In this document: positions 43,301 through 53,897 of the stretch, in pieces
Layout: the number at the start of each line of letters is the position of its first letter
How positions within the stretch are numbered: position 1 is the first letter of the stretch
Assembly (NCBI GenBank): GCA_001600175.1
Contig: BCJC01000001.1
Coordinates: 762,065-826,064, forward strand
Length of the DNA stretch: 64,000 nucleotides
Direction of reading: 5' to 3'
From: Erythrobasidium yunnanense
Lineage: Eukaryota > Basidiomycota > Cystobasidiomycetes > Erythrobasidiales > Erythrobasidiaceae
Notes under the pieces: generated by a model
Database searches by the model: none
Told to the model about the DNA's origin: nothing
Seen by the model: only the letters and a program-made list of their open reading frames with translations
Made by a program: the position numbers and the translations under genes

Positions 43301-44350
43301 TCGGCGTAGCTAGCATGGGAACAGGCAAGGAGGACGATCGGGTGTTTCGGAAACTCGTCCGTAATGGCATACCGATAGTCTATCGATCGTCCATCTGGGC
43401 TGAGGTGCTGGGTGCCCTAGAGTTGCGAGAACCAGGAGCATACCAAGATCTCCTCTCGGCGCATGCAGGGCAGACGAGTGCTTGTGTTGAACAGATCGAG
43501 ATGGACACCCATCGTACGTTCCCGACAAACGTCTTTTTCGCTGGCAGTGGCCCTGGCGTTGGTAAGCTTAGGCGCGTCTTAACTGCCTACTCCTGGCGAG
43601 ATCCTTCTATAGGCTACTGTCAAGGCATGAATCTGCTGGCAGCCATGCTTCTCTTGGTCTATCCTGATGAAGAAGACGCTTTTTGGATGCTAGCTAGCGT
43701 CTTGGAAAGGTTGCTTCCTAGCGATTATTATTCCCCTCAGCTGCTGGTTTCGCAAGCTGACCAGCGAGTCCTTCAAGATCTAATCCAGATCACCTTGCCA
43801 GACGTATGTGATATCGACTTTCTTGAGTACTGTTAGGCTGTGTTAGGCTGACGGCCTTTACAGCTATTCGCACACCTTGATGATCTGGGTGTCGACCTCC
43901 CTGCCATCACCTTCGGGTGGTTCTTGTCGCTGTTTACCGATGCTCTGCCCATACAGACTCTCCTCAGAGTCTGGGACGTGCTACTCGTATATGGCCCGAT
44001 CACTCTCTTCAAGTAAGTCAGTTGCATACTGCCATCATTACCTATCTGACACTTGGTTCGACAGAATCGCTATCGCGATCTTCAAAATCCACTCTTCCGA
44101 AATCTTCGCAACCGATTCAGCTAGCAATTTCTACGTTCTGCTCGGGAGCCTCACCTCACATATGTATAGTGCGGACAAGTTACTCAAAGTGAGTTAGTTC
44201 GGCGCATTCCTACGGAATAAGCTGAAGCTCCTGCAGACCGCCTTCGACGACTTGAAGCACATTAAACGTCAAGACATCGAAGCGCGTCGATTGCGTCATG
44301 TAGCAGACATATCTCGCGAATTGGCACCACGCACGCCGTCAGCAGAATAA
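40313..44350 (+). CDS. TBC-domain Rab GTPase-activating protein (large)
   Basis: TBC proteins stimulate GTP hydrolysis by Rab GTPases on membranes. The product is about 1,270 residues. The first ~930 are low-complexity and Ser/Thr-rich, with a short coiled coil (IQELSRQVASLQEAVQRQ). The TBC domain follows: FRKLVRNGIPIVYRSSIWAE, then IEMDTHRTFPTN (arginine finger, IxxDxxR), VLTAYSWRDPSIGYCQGMNL (YCQG with the glutamine finger), EDAFWMLASVLERLLPSDYY, and across an intron near 43804-43863 LGVDLPAITFGWFLSLFTDA, LLRVWDVLLVYGPITLFKIA. It ends ELAPRTPSAE at 44348-44350. Both catalytic fingers are present, so it should be active. Introns near 41023-41080, 43804, 44014 and 44190. The Rab target is unknown. 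The 5' end is set by ATG 40313, the first in a long open frame. Confidence 0.88.
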
Positions 44351-44517
44351 GGACCCCTCGTTTGATTACCCGATACATAATGGTATACCTAAAAACAAAG
44401 CGCTTGTAGCCTCTAGAATACAGTGTCGTCGAAGTAATAGTCACAGTATCATGGTTGAGGGTAGTGATACACAGGATTTTTTGGGGAGGATCCGCTTAAA
44501 CGATATGTGCCGGCTCG

Positions 44518-46444
44518 CTAGTCGCGATTCGTGTCTATGTCTCTACGTGTTGGCGAAGTAAATCTATCAACAATCTGTGCCCGCACATTGGCATCTCTCG
44601 CAACCTGCTCTTGGGCCAGTTCGGCAAGGCGGCCATTTTCTGCTCTCCGTCTCTCTGTAACCCGGAAAGCTTCCGCACGAGGCTGTCTTTTCATTGATGC
44701 AAGCCTCTTTAACGACCTTCGGTACCGTGCTAGTGTTGTCTGATATGGACTTCCGCTCACTGCGCTCTGGCTGACATCGCCTTGCTCCGAAGCGTGACTA
44801 TCCGTATTGGTAAGCGAAATTGGGCTAGCCAATGCCTGGTTCTCTAGTTCCTCGCCCATCTCAATGTCTGGGAGCTTGACACTGTCACGAGCTGGCGGTG
44901 AGCGGGAGTAGACGACGAAGGAGGGTGTCCTGGTTCGTGGGTGCTGATGGTTGTGCACCACGAAAGTGCCGTTGGAAGAGATACCAGGAGGAGATATGGA
45001 TGCTGCCGAAGGGCTTGATTTAAAGCCGAGGAAGGATGTCAGGTTGCTGAAGGAGCGGCTAAGGGCTTGCGTAGGCCGACCGCCGAAGGAAGTGAACGCC
45101 GCCTTGCGTTTTATGCCCTTTTCAGCCTTTTGTCTGGTTGGATCATTGGCGGGCCGTAGCAGAAGATCGTTCATGGACGCTCGTCCGATTGTGTTCGCAA
45201 GGAAGGGTTGCCGTGTTTCGCTGTCTTCGCTAATAGCAGGCTTTGGCTCCTGAAGTAGGTCCGCTGAGCGATGCCGACGGTGATTCGAGGGACGATTCGT
45301 CCCTGCGCTCGTCTTGCTCCTGCGGATAGGTCCTACATATTCAGAAGGATGCCATAGCAAATCTCTGGAGGGTGGCCGAGGCCGCGATTCCATGTCTGCG
45401 AAATCTGTCTCTATGATCTCTGCCAAAAGTGCCTGCCGAAAACGCTGAGATGAAGTGCGATACGCGATACTCCTTCGTTTAGGATTGGAAGGAACCTTGG
45501 CCTGAGCGGGCTCGGAAAGCGCTGTAGCTGGTGATACTTGTGACGAGCTTGATGGAGTGTGCTCATCGAGATCCGAAGACTGGAGAGGACTCGCGAAAGA
45601 TGATACTGATGCTGATGGCGGAGTCGAATGAGCTGATCGGGTTCCGTTTTCGTATTGCTGGCGAAGCCAGTCTCCTATCTTGGTAGAAGTTGCGGAGCGT
45701 GGGACCGATGCGCTATCCTGTCGCGCATCGTCGCCGTCCTGTATGCCAGCTACCACCGCGAAAGACGAGAACGGGCGTTCCGCTCTCGTGAAGTCTTCGG
45801 ACGACCTGCGAGCCAGCGCTTCGTCCGGCATTGTGACTTGCTCTCTTGCTTGTGATGCTGTCGCGGGTGGTAGATACGAAGTGGAGTCGCCTGGCTTTGC
45901 GAACGCGGACTGCGAGCCATAGCTTGTGTTTTTGGTGCTGTGGGTTGCCGTTGACCGAGATAGGAAGGAATCATAATCTCGTGAGCCTGGAACTGAGGAA
46001 CTGGCAGTTGCAGTAGAAGCCTGGCGGTTGTGACCGAAACGCCTTTTTGGCTCAAGTGGCTTTCCTGACGGAAACGATGCTTCTTGCGACTCGAAAGATA
46101 CGCCATTCCCTCTGTCTGATCTATTGCATCGTACATTGTTGAAAGTGTAGGGTTGTGCGCCGACAATCTGTGTTGAGAAGTGCGGAAGCGTGATGTGCCG
46201 GTCTGAATCGAAATATAGCGGATCAATAGAGAAGCGATGCAGGAAAAGAGCTTGTCTAACCTTGACTTAGTTGCTCCAAATCTGTTGCTTCGTCCAACAG
46301 CGAGGAAGCTAGCATGTTCAGGCTCAAAAGGCTCTCAAAGCTTTCAGACCTCGGCAGTTCCGTACGGAGGTCTGGTTTTGCGAGCTCTCGCCGCTGACGG
46401 GCAGTAGTATGATTGCCATTGGAGAGATGCATCTGAGCGCTCAT
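44518..46444 (-). CDS. Uncharacterised disordered protein
   Basis: Two exons give about 620 residues. ATG 46444 (MSAQMHLSNGNHTTARQRRE) runs to EATDLEQLSQ. A 59-nt intron (about 46246-46188) joins in frame to DRHITLPHFSTQIVGAQPY. The long second exon reads through to a stop at 44518. The protein is Ser/Pro/Arg-rich with many possible phosphorylation sites (RRSKTSAG, KRRSIAYRTSS, RYRRSLKRLASMKR). It ends in a basic helical region (RVTERRRAENGRLAELAQEQ). I recognise no domain. It could be a cortical or cytoskeletal regulator by composition, but that is not evidence. Its 3' end converges on the TBC gene with about 170 bp between stops. Confidence 0.7.
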
Positions 46445-46707
46445 GGCTTGCAGGTGATCCTTCTGCGCTTCCGAAAGCCAGGCTCTTTTTGGGTGACGAA
46501 CGGTTCTATCTTCTTCTTGCTTCTAGCATTGACGGCATGCAGGACTACCGGAGAGTAGGCAGTACGATGGATGCTTGGTTGCGGTAAGAGCTTGTGCAAG
46601 GAGCTCTCAGATGCATTCAGCGTTTTGTCAAAGCCCGCGCGGCTCAACCACGCAACCACAAAAACTCTCCCGAGTTGTGTCTCTGATCGTAACCACAAGC
46701 TAGGCAC
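46441..46707 (-). other. Unsupported 88-codon frame upstream of the disordered-protein gene
   Basis: An open frame (start MPSLWLRSETQLGR, basic end FRKRRRITCKP) whose stop overlaps the ATG of the downstream gene by 4 nt in another frame. It could be a long upstream ORF, an alternative first exon, a tiny separate gene or chance. No domain was recognised. Confidence 0.2.
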
Positions 46708-47052
46708 CTGAAATATAGGTAGAAGGTGATGCTTACAAGATGAAGGGATTCATTAGCAGTGTCAGCATTTTACTGCGAAAGTCAGGACATACACGGGCGC
46801 GTTGATTGCGATGATGTCGGGATCAGTTTGCAAAGGCCAACCAGCTAGAGTCCAGCGTCTTCGCTCTTGCGCTTGTTTTGAGATTGCTTGGTCTTTGTAG
46901 TGGGCCCACGTCTTCTGGATGCATCAGCCTTCGATTTTTCGACGAGATCTCGTCACTTGGATCAGCTCGCCAACATCAGCTTCTTGCAACATCAGCCTCA
47001 TCAGCTCGAAGGGCTATTCTAGAAGGACATATTACTTGGAAGACAAGCAGTA
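46445..47052. other. Divergent spacer between disordered-protein gene and COA6
   Basis: Apart from the 88-codon minus-strand frame (entry above), nothing recognisable. It should carry both promoters. Confidence 0.4.
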
Positions 47053-47372
47053 ATGACGGAAGCGCCTGACCGTAGCGCACGGGCGAAGTGCTGGGAAGCT
47101 CGCGACGCTTTTTTCGCATGTCTTGACGCAAACAACGAACAGGCAGGAGCATGTAAGAAGCAGCAGACAGCTTTCAATAAAGACTGCGCGGCGAGCTGGG
47201 TAAGCCGTTCTTTCCATCTCTTGTGCGATCAAGCTGATGCAGCTGGCTTTAGGTCGACTACTTCGTAAAGCGGCGGCAGCTTCAGAAACGGCAAGATGCT
47301 ACATATGCTCGAGATGCGGGAAACCTTGCAACGGCAGCCGCTTCACCCACGACAGGGATACCGAAAACCTAG
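47053..47372 (+). CDS. COA6: Cytochrome c oxidase assembly factor 6, twin-Cys protein
   Basis: COA6 works in the mitochondrial intermembrane space in copper delivery to the Cox2 CuA site. Two exons joined across 47200-47253. Exon 1 has the first Cys pair, [11 protein letters not shown] (CX9C), and the second, [12 protein letters not shown] (CX10C), followed by AASW. Exon 2 gives [14 protein letters not shown] and an Ala/Thr tail ending at 47370-47372. CX9C-CX10C spacing and the CW-ARD-FF-C and F..C..SW..YF blocks are diagnostic for COA6. Length is ~88 residues, normal. The fold needs disulphides made by the Mia40 pathway, as for the family. The start ATG 47053 ([12 protein letters not shown]) is the only one in frame before the motif. 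Confidence 0.93.
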
Positions 47373-47575
47373 CTCGATGCAGATACAGAAGTTATTGCAG
47401 CCGCTCAGCAGGAAGGGCCCTCGACATGTACGACACACACTCTGCTATTCACACACAAGAGAAGGAATCGTCGGAGGAAAAGGAGCTACATACACTTCGC
47501 GAAGTAGCTCATCGTCGACAATTGTAGCATAGCACAAGAGCCAGCATATCTCAAGCGGAATATAGGAGCAATACC

Positions 47576-49462
47576 CTAGACATAATGTACGTTTGATCTC
47601 AGGTCTTCAGCTCCAGCAACGCAGATGCGCTGCCTCGATTCTCCAACATGTCTCGCCCCAACTCGCATGAAAGCGGCGTCCAGGCCCGTGGACAGAGCCG
47701 TGTTGTTTTCGAGAGTTCCACAAGAATGTCCATCTACGAGATGCGCATGCTCGACAAGCAGGCGAGACGTGGTGTACGACCCCAGAGTTTCATCGTACGT
47801 CTTGACTCGCCAACCCAGCTTCATAAACAGGTAGATATTAAGTCCTAGCCATAGAGCCAGGAGGGCATACAGAGATATCGCCCAGGCAATTTTGCGTTGC
47901 CGTCTAGTGACCTGGCGATATGCCGTTACCTCGTGCATCTGATCGCCGCGCGTCGCTGATACAGCGATGCTTGCAGTCATGTGCAGTATAGCCTGCCAGA
48001 CTGTCTTGGCCATCTCGTCGGCAGTAGGCTGCTGAAAGCGGACTGTCTTGAGCTGGTCGATATCGTCTGTAAGCTGCGAGGTAGTGTAATTCCACATCCG
48101 CACTAGAGATGGAGCTGTAGGCTTCCCAAGGCCAAGTCCGCTGCTACCCTCCAATACCATCAGAGCTGCGCTGAGGGGGTGAATCAGAGGCTCGCCTTGC
48201 TGCGCAATCGCACTGTCGTAATACTGCTCCTGCTTAACGGTCTGATTGTCGAAGACGCCGGTACGTCCATAGACACGCACAGACACTGTAGAGAACGTAG
48301 CAAAGCAGACTATAGCTTCAGAAACCGCTGTCGCATTATCGTCCGTTTCGTTCCTAGCGTCGACACGTATTATTCCTTTCGCAGTTTTTGCTGTCGTCCC
48401 ATTTGTCATCCAATCCGTCTGGAAACCGTAGTCATCCAGGCAAGTGGCCACGTCCAAGTTTACGCCAAACCAAGCGGTATTTGTCGGAGGAAATGTTCGC
48501 CGTGGGCCAGACTGGAGCAGATCTTGACAAGCCTGAGCGAACGATTCATTCGTCGGGTTTGAATGCGAGATTGAGCAGCCGCCCTGTATCCTCAATCCTG
48601 GCAAAACGGCATCCGATCCTTCTGTGTTTCCGGCGAAGACGATGTCGGTAACATTATGAGCCAGTCTCAGAGTACCTCCAGGTACATAACTGGTGCTGTT
48701 GTACGCTTGGAAGATGTCAAGCCCGGTGCCGAGAGAGCCAATGCCTATTAAGAGCTCTTGGTAGGCATCGATGCCGCTTAAATACGCGGGCGCCATAGCA
48801 CTCAGCGGTCGCGATTGCAGAGTGGAGATTGTTTGTAGCTGTACATCGTAGCCTTGGTTGAGAAAGAGGGGAGTTCCGAAGCAGATCAATGTCTGCAGAG
48901 CGAAGAGGAAGAAGACGGGAGAGAAGCGTGTAGTGCTGAAGCTATACCAGCAGGAATAGCATATGCCAAAGGCATCGGACCACGCTCTGTCGGCCGTCAA
49001 GAACAACTCGTTCCAAGTTCTCGGGCGATACTTGGTGAAGGACGTAGCAGACATGGCCAGGCGCGCATTGAAGATTGTGGTGATCGGACCATGGAGGATT
49101 GAGAAGACAGTGACGGCCAGGACTAATGCTCTGTCAAACCTCCACCCAATCTTGCCTTTAAAGTCATGCGCCTCGAGACATGCATATTCCAGCCAAATCA
49201 TAAGCAGTGCTACGTAGACGATCCAAACAGCCATGTAGAGATATGGCTTCCAATAGTATTTGAGCCGGTGTCTCTGCAGCGACATCGAGTTACCGTAGTA
49301 TTCACCGTCAGATGCGGTTCGTGAGGGCGCCAGCTTGTACAAATCGCCCTGCATACTCGGTATAAGCATTTCACTGGACTGAGGAGCGACTACGCTGTTG
49401 CCTACCCTGTCGGCTGCTGGGTATTCTGCATGGCCTTCGGTCTTGCCTTCGATATCATCCAT
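47576..49462 (-). CDS. Uncharacterised fungal membrane protein with large extracellular domain
   Basis: An intact single-exon frame of 628 codons. Hydrophobic segments: YLYMAVWIVYVALLMIWLEY (~75-95), a second near ALVLAVTVFSILHGPITTIF, a third at SPVFFLFALQTLICFGTPLF (~190-210), and one near the C-terminus, IAWAISLYALLALWLGLNIY (~530-550). Between the third and the last lies ~320 residues with several N-glycosylation sites (NSTS, NVTD, NESF, NGTT, NETD, NATA, NYTT) and paired Cys (GGCSISHS, QACQDLL, VATCLDD). So this part should face outward. The layout resembles fungal DUF3176-type proteins, but I cannot confirm that family. Function unknown. Confidence 0.78.
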   Translation of the reverse strand: MDDIEGKTEGHAEYPAADRVGNSVVAPQSSEMLIPSMQGDLYKLAPSRTASDGEYYGNSMSLQRHRLKYYWKPYLYMAVWIVYVALLMIWLEYACLEAHDFKGKIGWRFDRALVLAVTVFSILHGPITTIFNARLAMSATSFTKYRPRTWNELFLTADRAWSDAFGICYSCWYSFSTTRFSPVFFLFALQTLICFGTPLFLNQGYDVQLQTISTLQSRPLSAMAPAYLSGIDAYQELLIGIGSLGTGLDIFQAYNSTSYVPGGTLRLAHNVTDIVFAGNTEGSDAVLPGLRIQGGCSISHSNPTNESFAQACQDLLQSGPRRTFPPTNTAWFGVNLDVATCLDDYGFQTDWMTNGTTAKTAKGIIRVDARNETDDNATAVSEAIVCFATFSTVSVRVYGRTGVFDNQTVKQEQYYDSAIAQQGEPLIHPLSAALMVLEGSSGLGLGKPTAPSLVRMWNYTTSQLTDDIDQLKTVRFQQPTADEMAKTVWQAILHMTASIAVSATRGDQMHEVTAYRQVTRRQRKIAWAISLYALLALWLGLNIYLFMKLGWRVKTYDETLGSYTTSRLLVEHAHLVDGHSCGTLENNTALSTGLDAAFMRVGARHVGESRQRICVAGAEDLRSNVHYV

Positions 49463-49764
49463 AGTGAGCGACGCCCGTCAGATGAGCTGGCTGTGCTTTC
49501 AGACAGCGTAAAGCGCAGAAGACAAGCCTGTCAGAACGCAGCATCACTGCCCGTGCCAATTATGGCATGTTTGGCCAGTTTGGCGTAAGCAGTTTAACGG
49601 CCGTTGTCATTTGGGTCTAACTGTAGTAAGTCTGAGGCTCTGTACCGTGATTGGAAGAGACATGTTGCGACATAGAGGGTCATGCTTGTCGGCTTTGTCG
49701 TCCTCGAGTGTAGGAAGGCAAGGAATGTCCACGACTGACAACAGGCTTTCATCTGTATACAGGC
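49463..49764. other. Intergenic between two leftward genes
   Basis: Promoter region of the membrane-protein gene and 3' UTR of the Pro-rich gene. Nothing else recognised. Confidence 0.4.
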
Positions 49765-51786
49765 TTACCGGGAACGAGATACCTTCCTCCTTCTATGCAG
49801 GTCAAAGTTATTGTGTAAGAAGAGTAATAGCTCGCAACAAGCCATTGGAAGCCCGTCAAAAGCATGTGCCTTGCGTAGCTCTGCATCTCGCTTGCGTACA
49901 AGTTGACCATACCTTGCCTGCGCTTTTCGGAACTCGCTGTCTTTAGCTTGAAGTTGCTTGTTAGCGTCTATCAGAGCTTGTGGAAGGTCTGGCCACCGTA
50001 TCTGAGGCTCGCGTGATGGCGGCGGTGACCAATTTCGCATCGTGGGGTTCCAATGCCCGCCTGAGGAGGCACTTCTTGAACTTACTGATCTGTTTGCTAC
50101 CGATGACGGCGGGCGCGACGCTGACGGGGGTGGTCCAGGCAATACCGGTCTCTGAACAGGCGCAGCGGGGCGCTCGTCGCTTGGAGGCGTGGGAGGAGGA
50201 GGAGGGTAGACCATTGGTGGATGTAATGGTGGAGGCAAGGCCATTGGTGGACGGAGAGGGGGAGGAGAGGGCGGTTGAGGATGGATCATCGTTTGGGCAG
50301 GGCTTTGCCTCGTTGGCATCGGCGGCAGAGGAGTGGTACCACTAGGCGCTGTTGTTACAGTCCCAGGCGGTACTGCCGTATTCTCTGCCACTGTCTGGCG
50401 CCAATCTTCTATTGTGCGAGGTGGTGGTGGCATTGCTTCAGGGACACCGAGTGACCGGAGAAGCTCACGAGAGGGTGGAGGAAGCGGAGGAAGCGGCGGC
50501 GGAGGCAGAGGGGGAAAGTCACGATAGTTAGGCAGACGCGCCACATTCGTTCGAAAGAATTCTGCACGTCGACCTTCAGGGTCGGACGCATTTGAGCTTA
50601 TTTCCGATATGGTAGGAGGAGGTGGTAATCGAGTAGACGATTCCGATCTGAAATGGAGAGGTATTCGAGCTTGAGGCTCCCCAGAGCTCGAAGAACCATT
50701 TGCTGAAGGCCGCCTGTACCTTTGTGGATAGTATGGCCACTGCTCTACAGAACGAGCCCTCGTTGATGCGGAAGATACCGAACAATCATCCGGCAAGTCT
50801 GACGGGGCCGTATTCCGGAACGGTCGACGTCCACGACTATCTTTCACGTGAGATAGATACTTCAGGTAGTGTTCTTGGTAGACGTCCATTGCTTTCTCCA
50901 GCTGTACCTGTACTTTGGCCAGGGTCTTCCTGTCCTTATCATGAGCGAGGGCGCCCCTGCCAGCAAATCTTCAGCTGTGTCGTGTACCACACTCACCATA
51001 ATTACGTACTTTGTAGCTGATACTGCATTGGTCGAAGTACCGAAAGCCGCCTTCACCTTGGCAAAAGGACCTACTTTGGCTAATTTGCGCAACAGTACTT
51101 TATGCTTCGCGAGCACAGCCAGAAGAGCGTCCAGATATACAGTTTGGCCATTGCTAGCGGTAGAGTCAAAGCAAGTCCAGCTATCGATCAGAGGGAGCAG
51201 ATCTCGCACCAAGGCATTGACTGGCAGAATAGTGGCGATGTTCAGAGCTAGGCGTCTAGTGATTTTAGATACGTTTCTAAACTACTGTCAGTCATGCTTT
51301 GAGCGCAAATCAGAAGGTAACTTACGTTTTAGCATTCTTCAGATCGCTGACTGAATCGTCGCCGAGATGTTGCAGAACCCTTGTAAGATGTACTGACAGA
51401 CTCGGAGCCAATACGTTGACGTGGTAAAGGATCGTGCCACCGTCGAGTTCCTCTTTCCAGCCTTTGACGGTCGAACTACGGAGGGGCACCCGGCTGTGAT
51501 TATGAAGCTTGTTTGCCATTCTCTGCAGATACTGTACACCAGCATCATCAATAGGTCCGTAATGGCGCTTCGGCAGTCGCTGAACGAGAGCTTGAAGGCT
51601 TTCGTATGTTGGGGAAGCAGTCTGGCCAGATGTTCGGGCAATCGACGACAGTTTGTCGGTTGTAGATGTGCCTCTACGTGGCATAGCTGTTACTTTGCTA
51701 GCTTGTAGTGGTTGGGCCCGGGCAAGCAATAAGTTGCTGCAGCGAGTGCGGTCTAGCAAGCGCGAGCAGGCAGTGCTGCAAACCAT
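49765..51786 (-). CDS. Uncharacterised proline-rich protein
   Basis: Three or more exons. Exon 1 from ATG 51786 (perfect GCCATGG context; a second ATG at 51684 gives MPRRGTSTT) includes LQALVQRLPKRHYGPIDDAG, VQYLQRMANKLHNHSRVPLR and GTILYHVNVLAPSLSVHLTR. Exon 2 gives KNVSKITRRLALNIATILPV, LVRDLLPLIDSWTCFDS and LLAVLAKHKVLLRKLAKVG. The last exon starts with a helix (LAKVQVQLEKAMDVYQEHYL), then a long Pro-rich region (polyproline at ~50180-50330 and ~50420-50520), then a coiled-coil-like end (ALIDANKQLQAKDSEFRKAQ) that stops at 49765. Proline runs flanked by coiled coils suggest a scaffold binding SH3/WW/profilin, but that is inference. No domain was recognised. It starts 137 bp from the divergent YRA1 ATG. 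Confidence 0.68.
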
Positions 51787-51923
51787 GGCTATGTCAATGG
51801 GAGAGCAGTATCGTCGGAATTTCTTCCTTCCTGCTTGTCGCTGAGATCTCGCAGTCGTTCAGCGTATCATCGTGTGACGGGCTTCTCTTTCGCCTTCCTT
51901 CAAGTACTTCAAAACCCTCGAGC

Positions 51924-53513
51924 ATGTCTTCGCTTCTCGACCGTTCTCTGGATGATTTAGCGAACCAGGACAGCTCACGCAGTCGACGTGGCCGCGGACG
52001 AGGAGCAGGACGAGCAGCCAGCGGGGGCAGACCCAATTCGAGCCCATACACGGTGAGGCAGCAGCATCTCAGAACAGAGACGAACCAGGAGGTCCAATCA
52101 AGACCATCTTTGCTGAGGTTTTGAGTGTCGGCTTCGCGCAGAAACCGCAAACGAGAGCCGACCCAGATGCGTCCTGGAGCCACGACCTCTTCCAGACCAG
52201 CAAGCTTGATTACGGCGGTGAGGATGACCAATATAGCAAGGCAGAAGACGAGCACAGTAGAAGAGCAAGAAACCACCGAAACCCTCGAGCTGACAATGAG
52301 CCGAGAAGCACAAGACTCAAGATCACAAACCTGCATTACGAGGTCTCGGAGCGGGAGCTTGAAGTGCGCAAGGCATACTCAAGTGTTCCACATAGCTTCT
52401 CTGACATCTCACACTTCCAAATAGACGCTATTCGTGCAGATAGGCCCTCTGGCAGCTGGGACCGCCAGAGAATCCAATCCTGCGATTAAAGTAGGCTAAG
52501 TCTCATTACATTCACCCACGAGTAACCGAACGAGCGACTGCGGAAACGCACATCGTCCATCCGAGCGCGAAGCGTCTTCTTCGAGATTGGTCGCTTTCGA
52601 GATACAGGAAGACGTCGGCCTTACTATCGAATCGGCGAAGCGCTTTCGAAGCATCTACGTGCTTCTCCTTCGCAGACATCACCTTTCGATTCTTCGCACG
52701 GCAGCCTTCGCTTACATGCTTACACTCCCCTTGTGCTTTGTTGGCCCGTCATCAAGTTTGATGCATCGGGTCGTTCTCTAGGAGAGGCCACGGTGACATA
52801 TGTAAGTTCTGCGCTTCTATGGAGCTCGGTCGAGCCTGTACTGACGCTCTTACTGCAGGAAAGCGAAGCCGATGCCGTTCGAGCGAAAGAAGTCTTCGAT
52901 AACGCGCTCGCCAAGGGTTAGCAACTGTCTTTTGACGTGACCTTCACTATATCTAACACTACCTTTCCAAGGCGAACGCATCGCAATCGAATACGACCTT
53001 TCTGCACCACGCAACTTCAAGCCACGCAACAACGGCCTTGCCTGGAACTCTATACCGTCCGACGGAAGCATGAAGGGCGGTGCTTCCAACTCATTGCTCG
53101 CGAGAATGGACAAGCCGTGAGTGTACACTCTTGCCCGCAGACGCTGTTCTCGCTCACTCCGCTATTTGCAGTCGTGATCTTCCAGGAGCTAGTAAGCCGG
53201 CATATGCATCATCTATTGGTCGAGCTGCATCCACGCGAGGCGGTGCTCGAGGAGGAGCATCTGGAAGAGGCCCCTCCGATAGAGGCACAAACGCAAGAGG
53301 CCGAGGAAGAGGTCGAGGAGGTGACAGAGGCGCCGCACGTCCACAAGCTACTGTTCAAAGTCTTGATGACGAGCTTGATGCTTTCATGAGCTCGTCCAAA
53401 GGAAGTACCGAGCAAGCTGCGGTAGGTCTGGTCGATAGCCGGCTTCTCGAAATGCGCTGATCTTTGCGAAGCAGACTGAAATTACGGCTACCGAGGACAC
53501 TGATATGTCGTAA
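51924..53513 (+). CDS. YRA1: mRNA export adaptor, ALY/REF family
   Basis: Yra1/ALY couples transcription and splicing to mRNA export by handing mRNPs to Mex67. Seen: N-terminal UAP56-binding-type motif (MSSLLDRSLDDLANQ), an RG-rich stretch (RRGRGRGAGRAASGGR), the RRM (RLKITNLHYEVSERELE, then TLFVQIG after an intron at 52366-52425, then FDASGRSLGEATVTY, ESEADAVRAKEVFDNALAKG, RIAIEYDL), a second RGG-rich region (GGARGGASGRGPSDRG) and a second UAP56-type motif (VQSLDDELDAFM), ending at 53511-53513. All parts of the family are in order. The RRM needs an unusually long intron, 52491-52756 (266 nt), most of which is open in the downstream frame. Its exact limits are uncertain, and so is an insert of about eight residues before FDASG. 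Confidence 0.88.
52491..52756 (+). other. Long (about 266 nt) intron inside the YRA1 RRM
   Basis: The donor GTAGGC follows AATCCTGCGATTAAA and the acceptor ATCAAG precedes TTTGATGCATCG. Joining gives IKFDASGRSLG, which fits the ALY RRM. Other introns in this window are mostly 50-65 nt. From about 52531 the intron has no stop in the downstream frame, so retention or an alternative acceptor would insert about 75 residues into the RRM. Confidence 0.55.
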
Positions 53514-53897
53514 ACTTCTATGCCATACCCTCTGTCAATATCCCTAAATGATGTAATAAGCTTTTATCTAGTTGCTGTCATGATTCCACACCTTTCCCTT
53601 TAAATACATCGCGGTATATGTACGCAGGCCTTGCAACATTTCATATGCCTGCGACAGGCACTGCTCAGTGTTGATAAAATTGCCAAGCTGAAGTATCGCT
53701 TAGATAAGCACATGATCAGACTGAATCTTCAAAACGTCAACATGCAGACTCTGCTTGCTTTCTCGCATTGTACGATTCTGGAACATACTTGAAGCTTTTA
53801 CTGCTTATAAGAGTTGCCTATCACGGCCGTGGACCACAGGAAAAGCTTGCCTGCAAAAGAAGATCGTCGTTGAGCTGGGCTCTGGCGTCCAAGTTAC
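53514..53897. other. Intergenic before the GT90 gene
   Basis: Holds the YRA1 3' UTR and the GT90 promoter. No recognisable gene, RNA or repeat. Confidence 0.45.
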
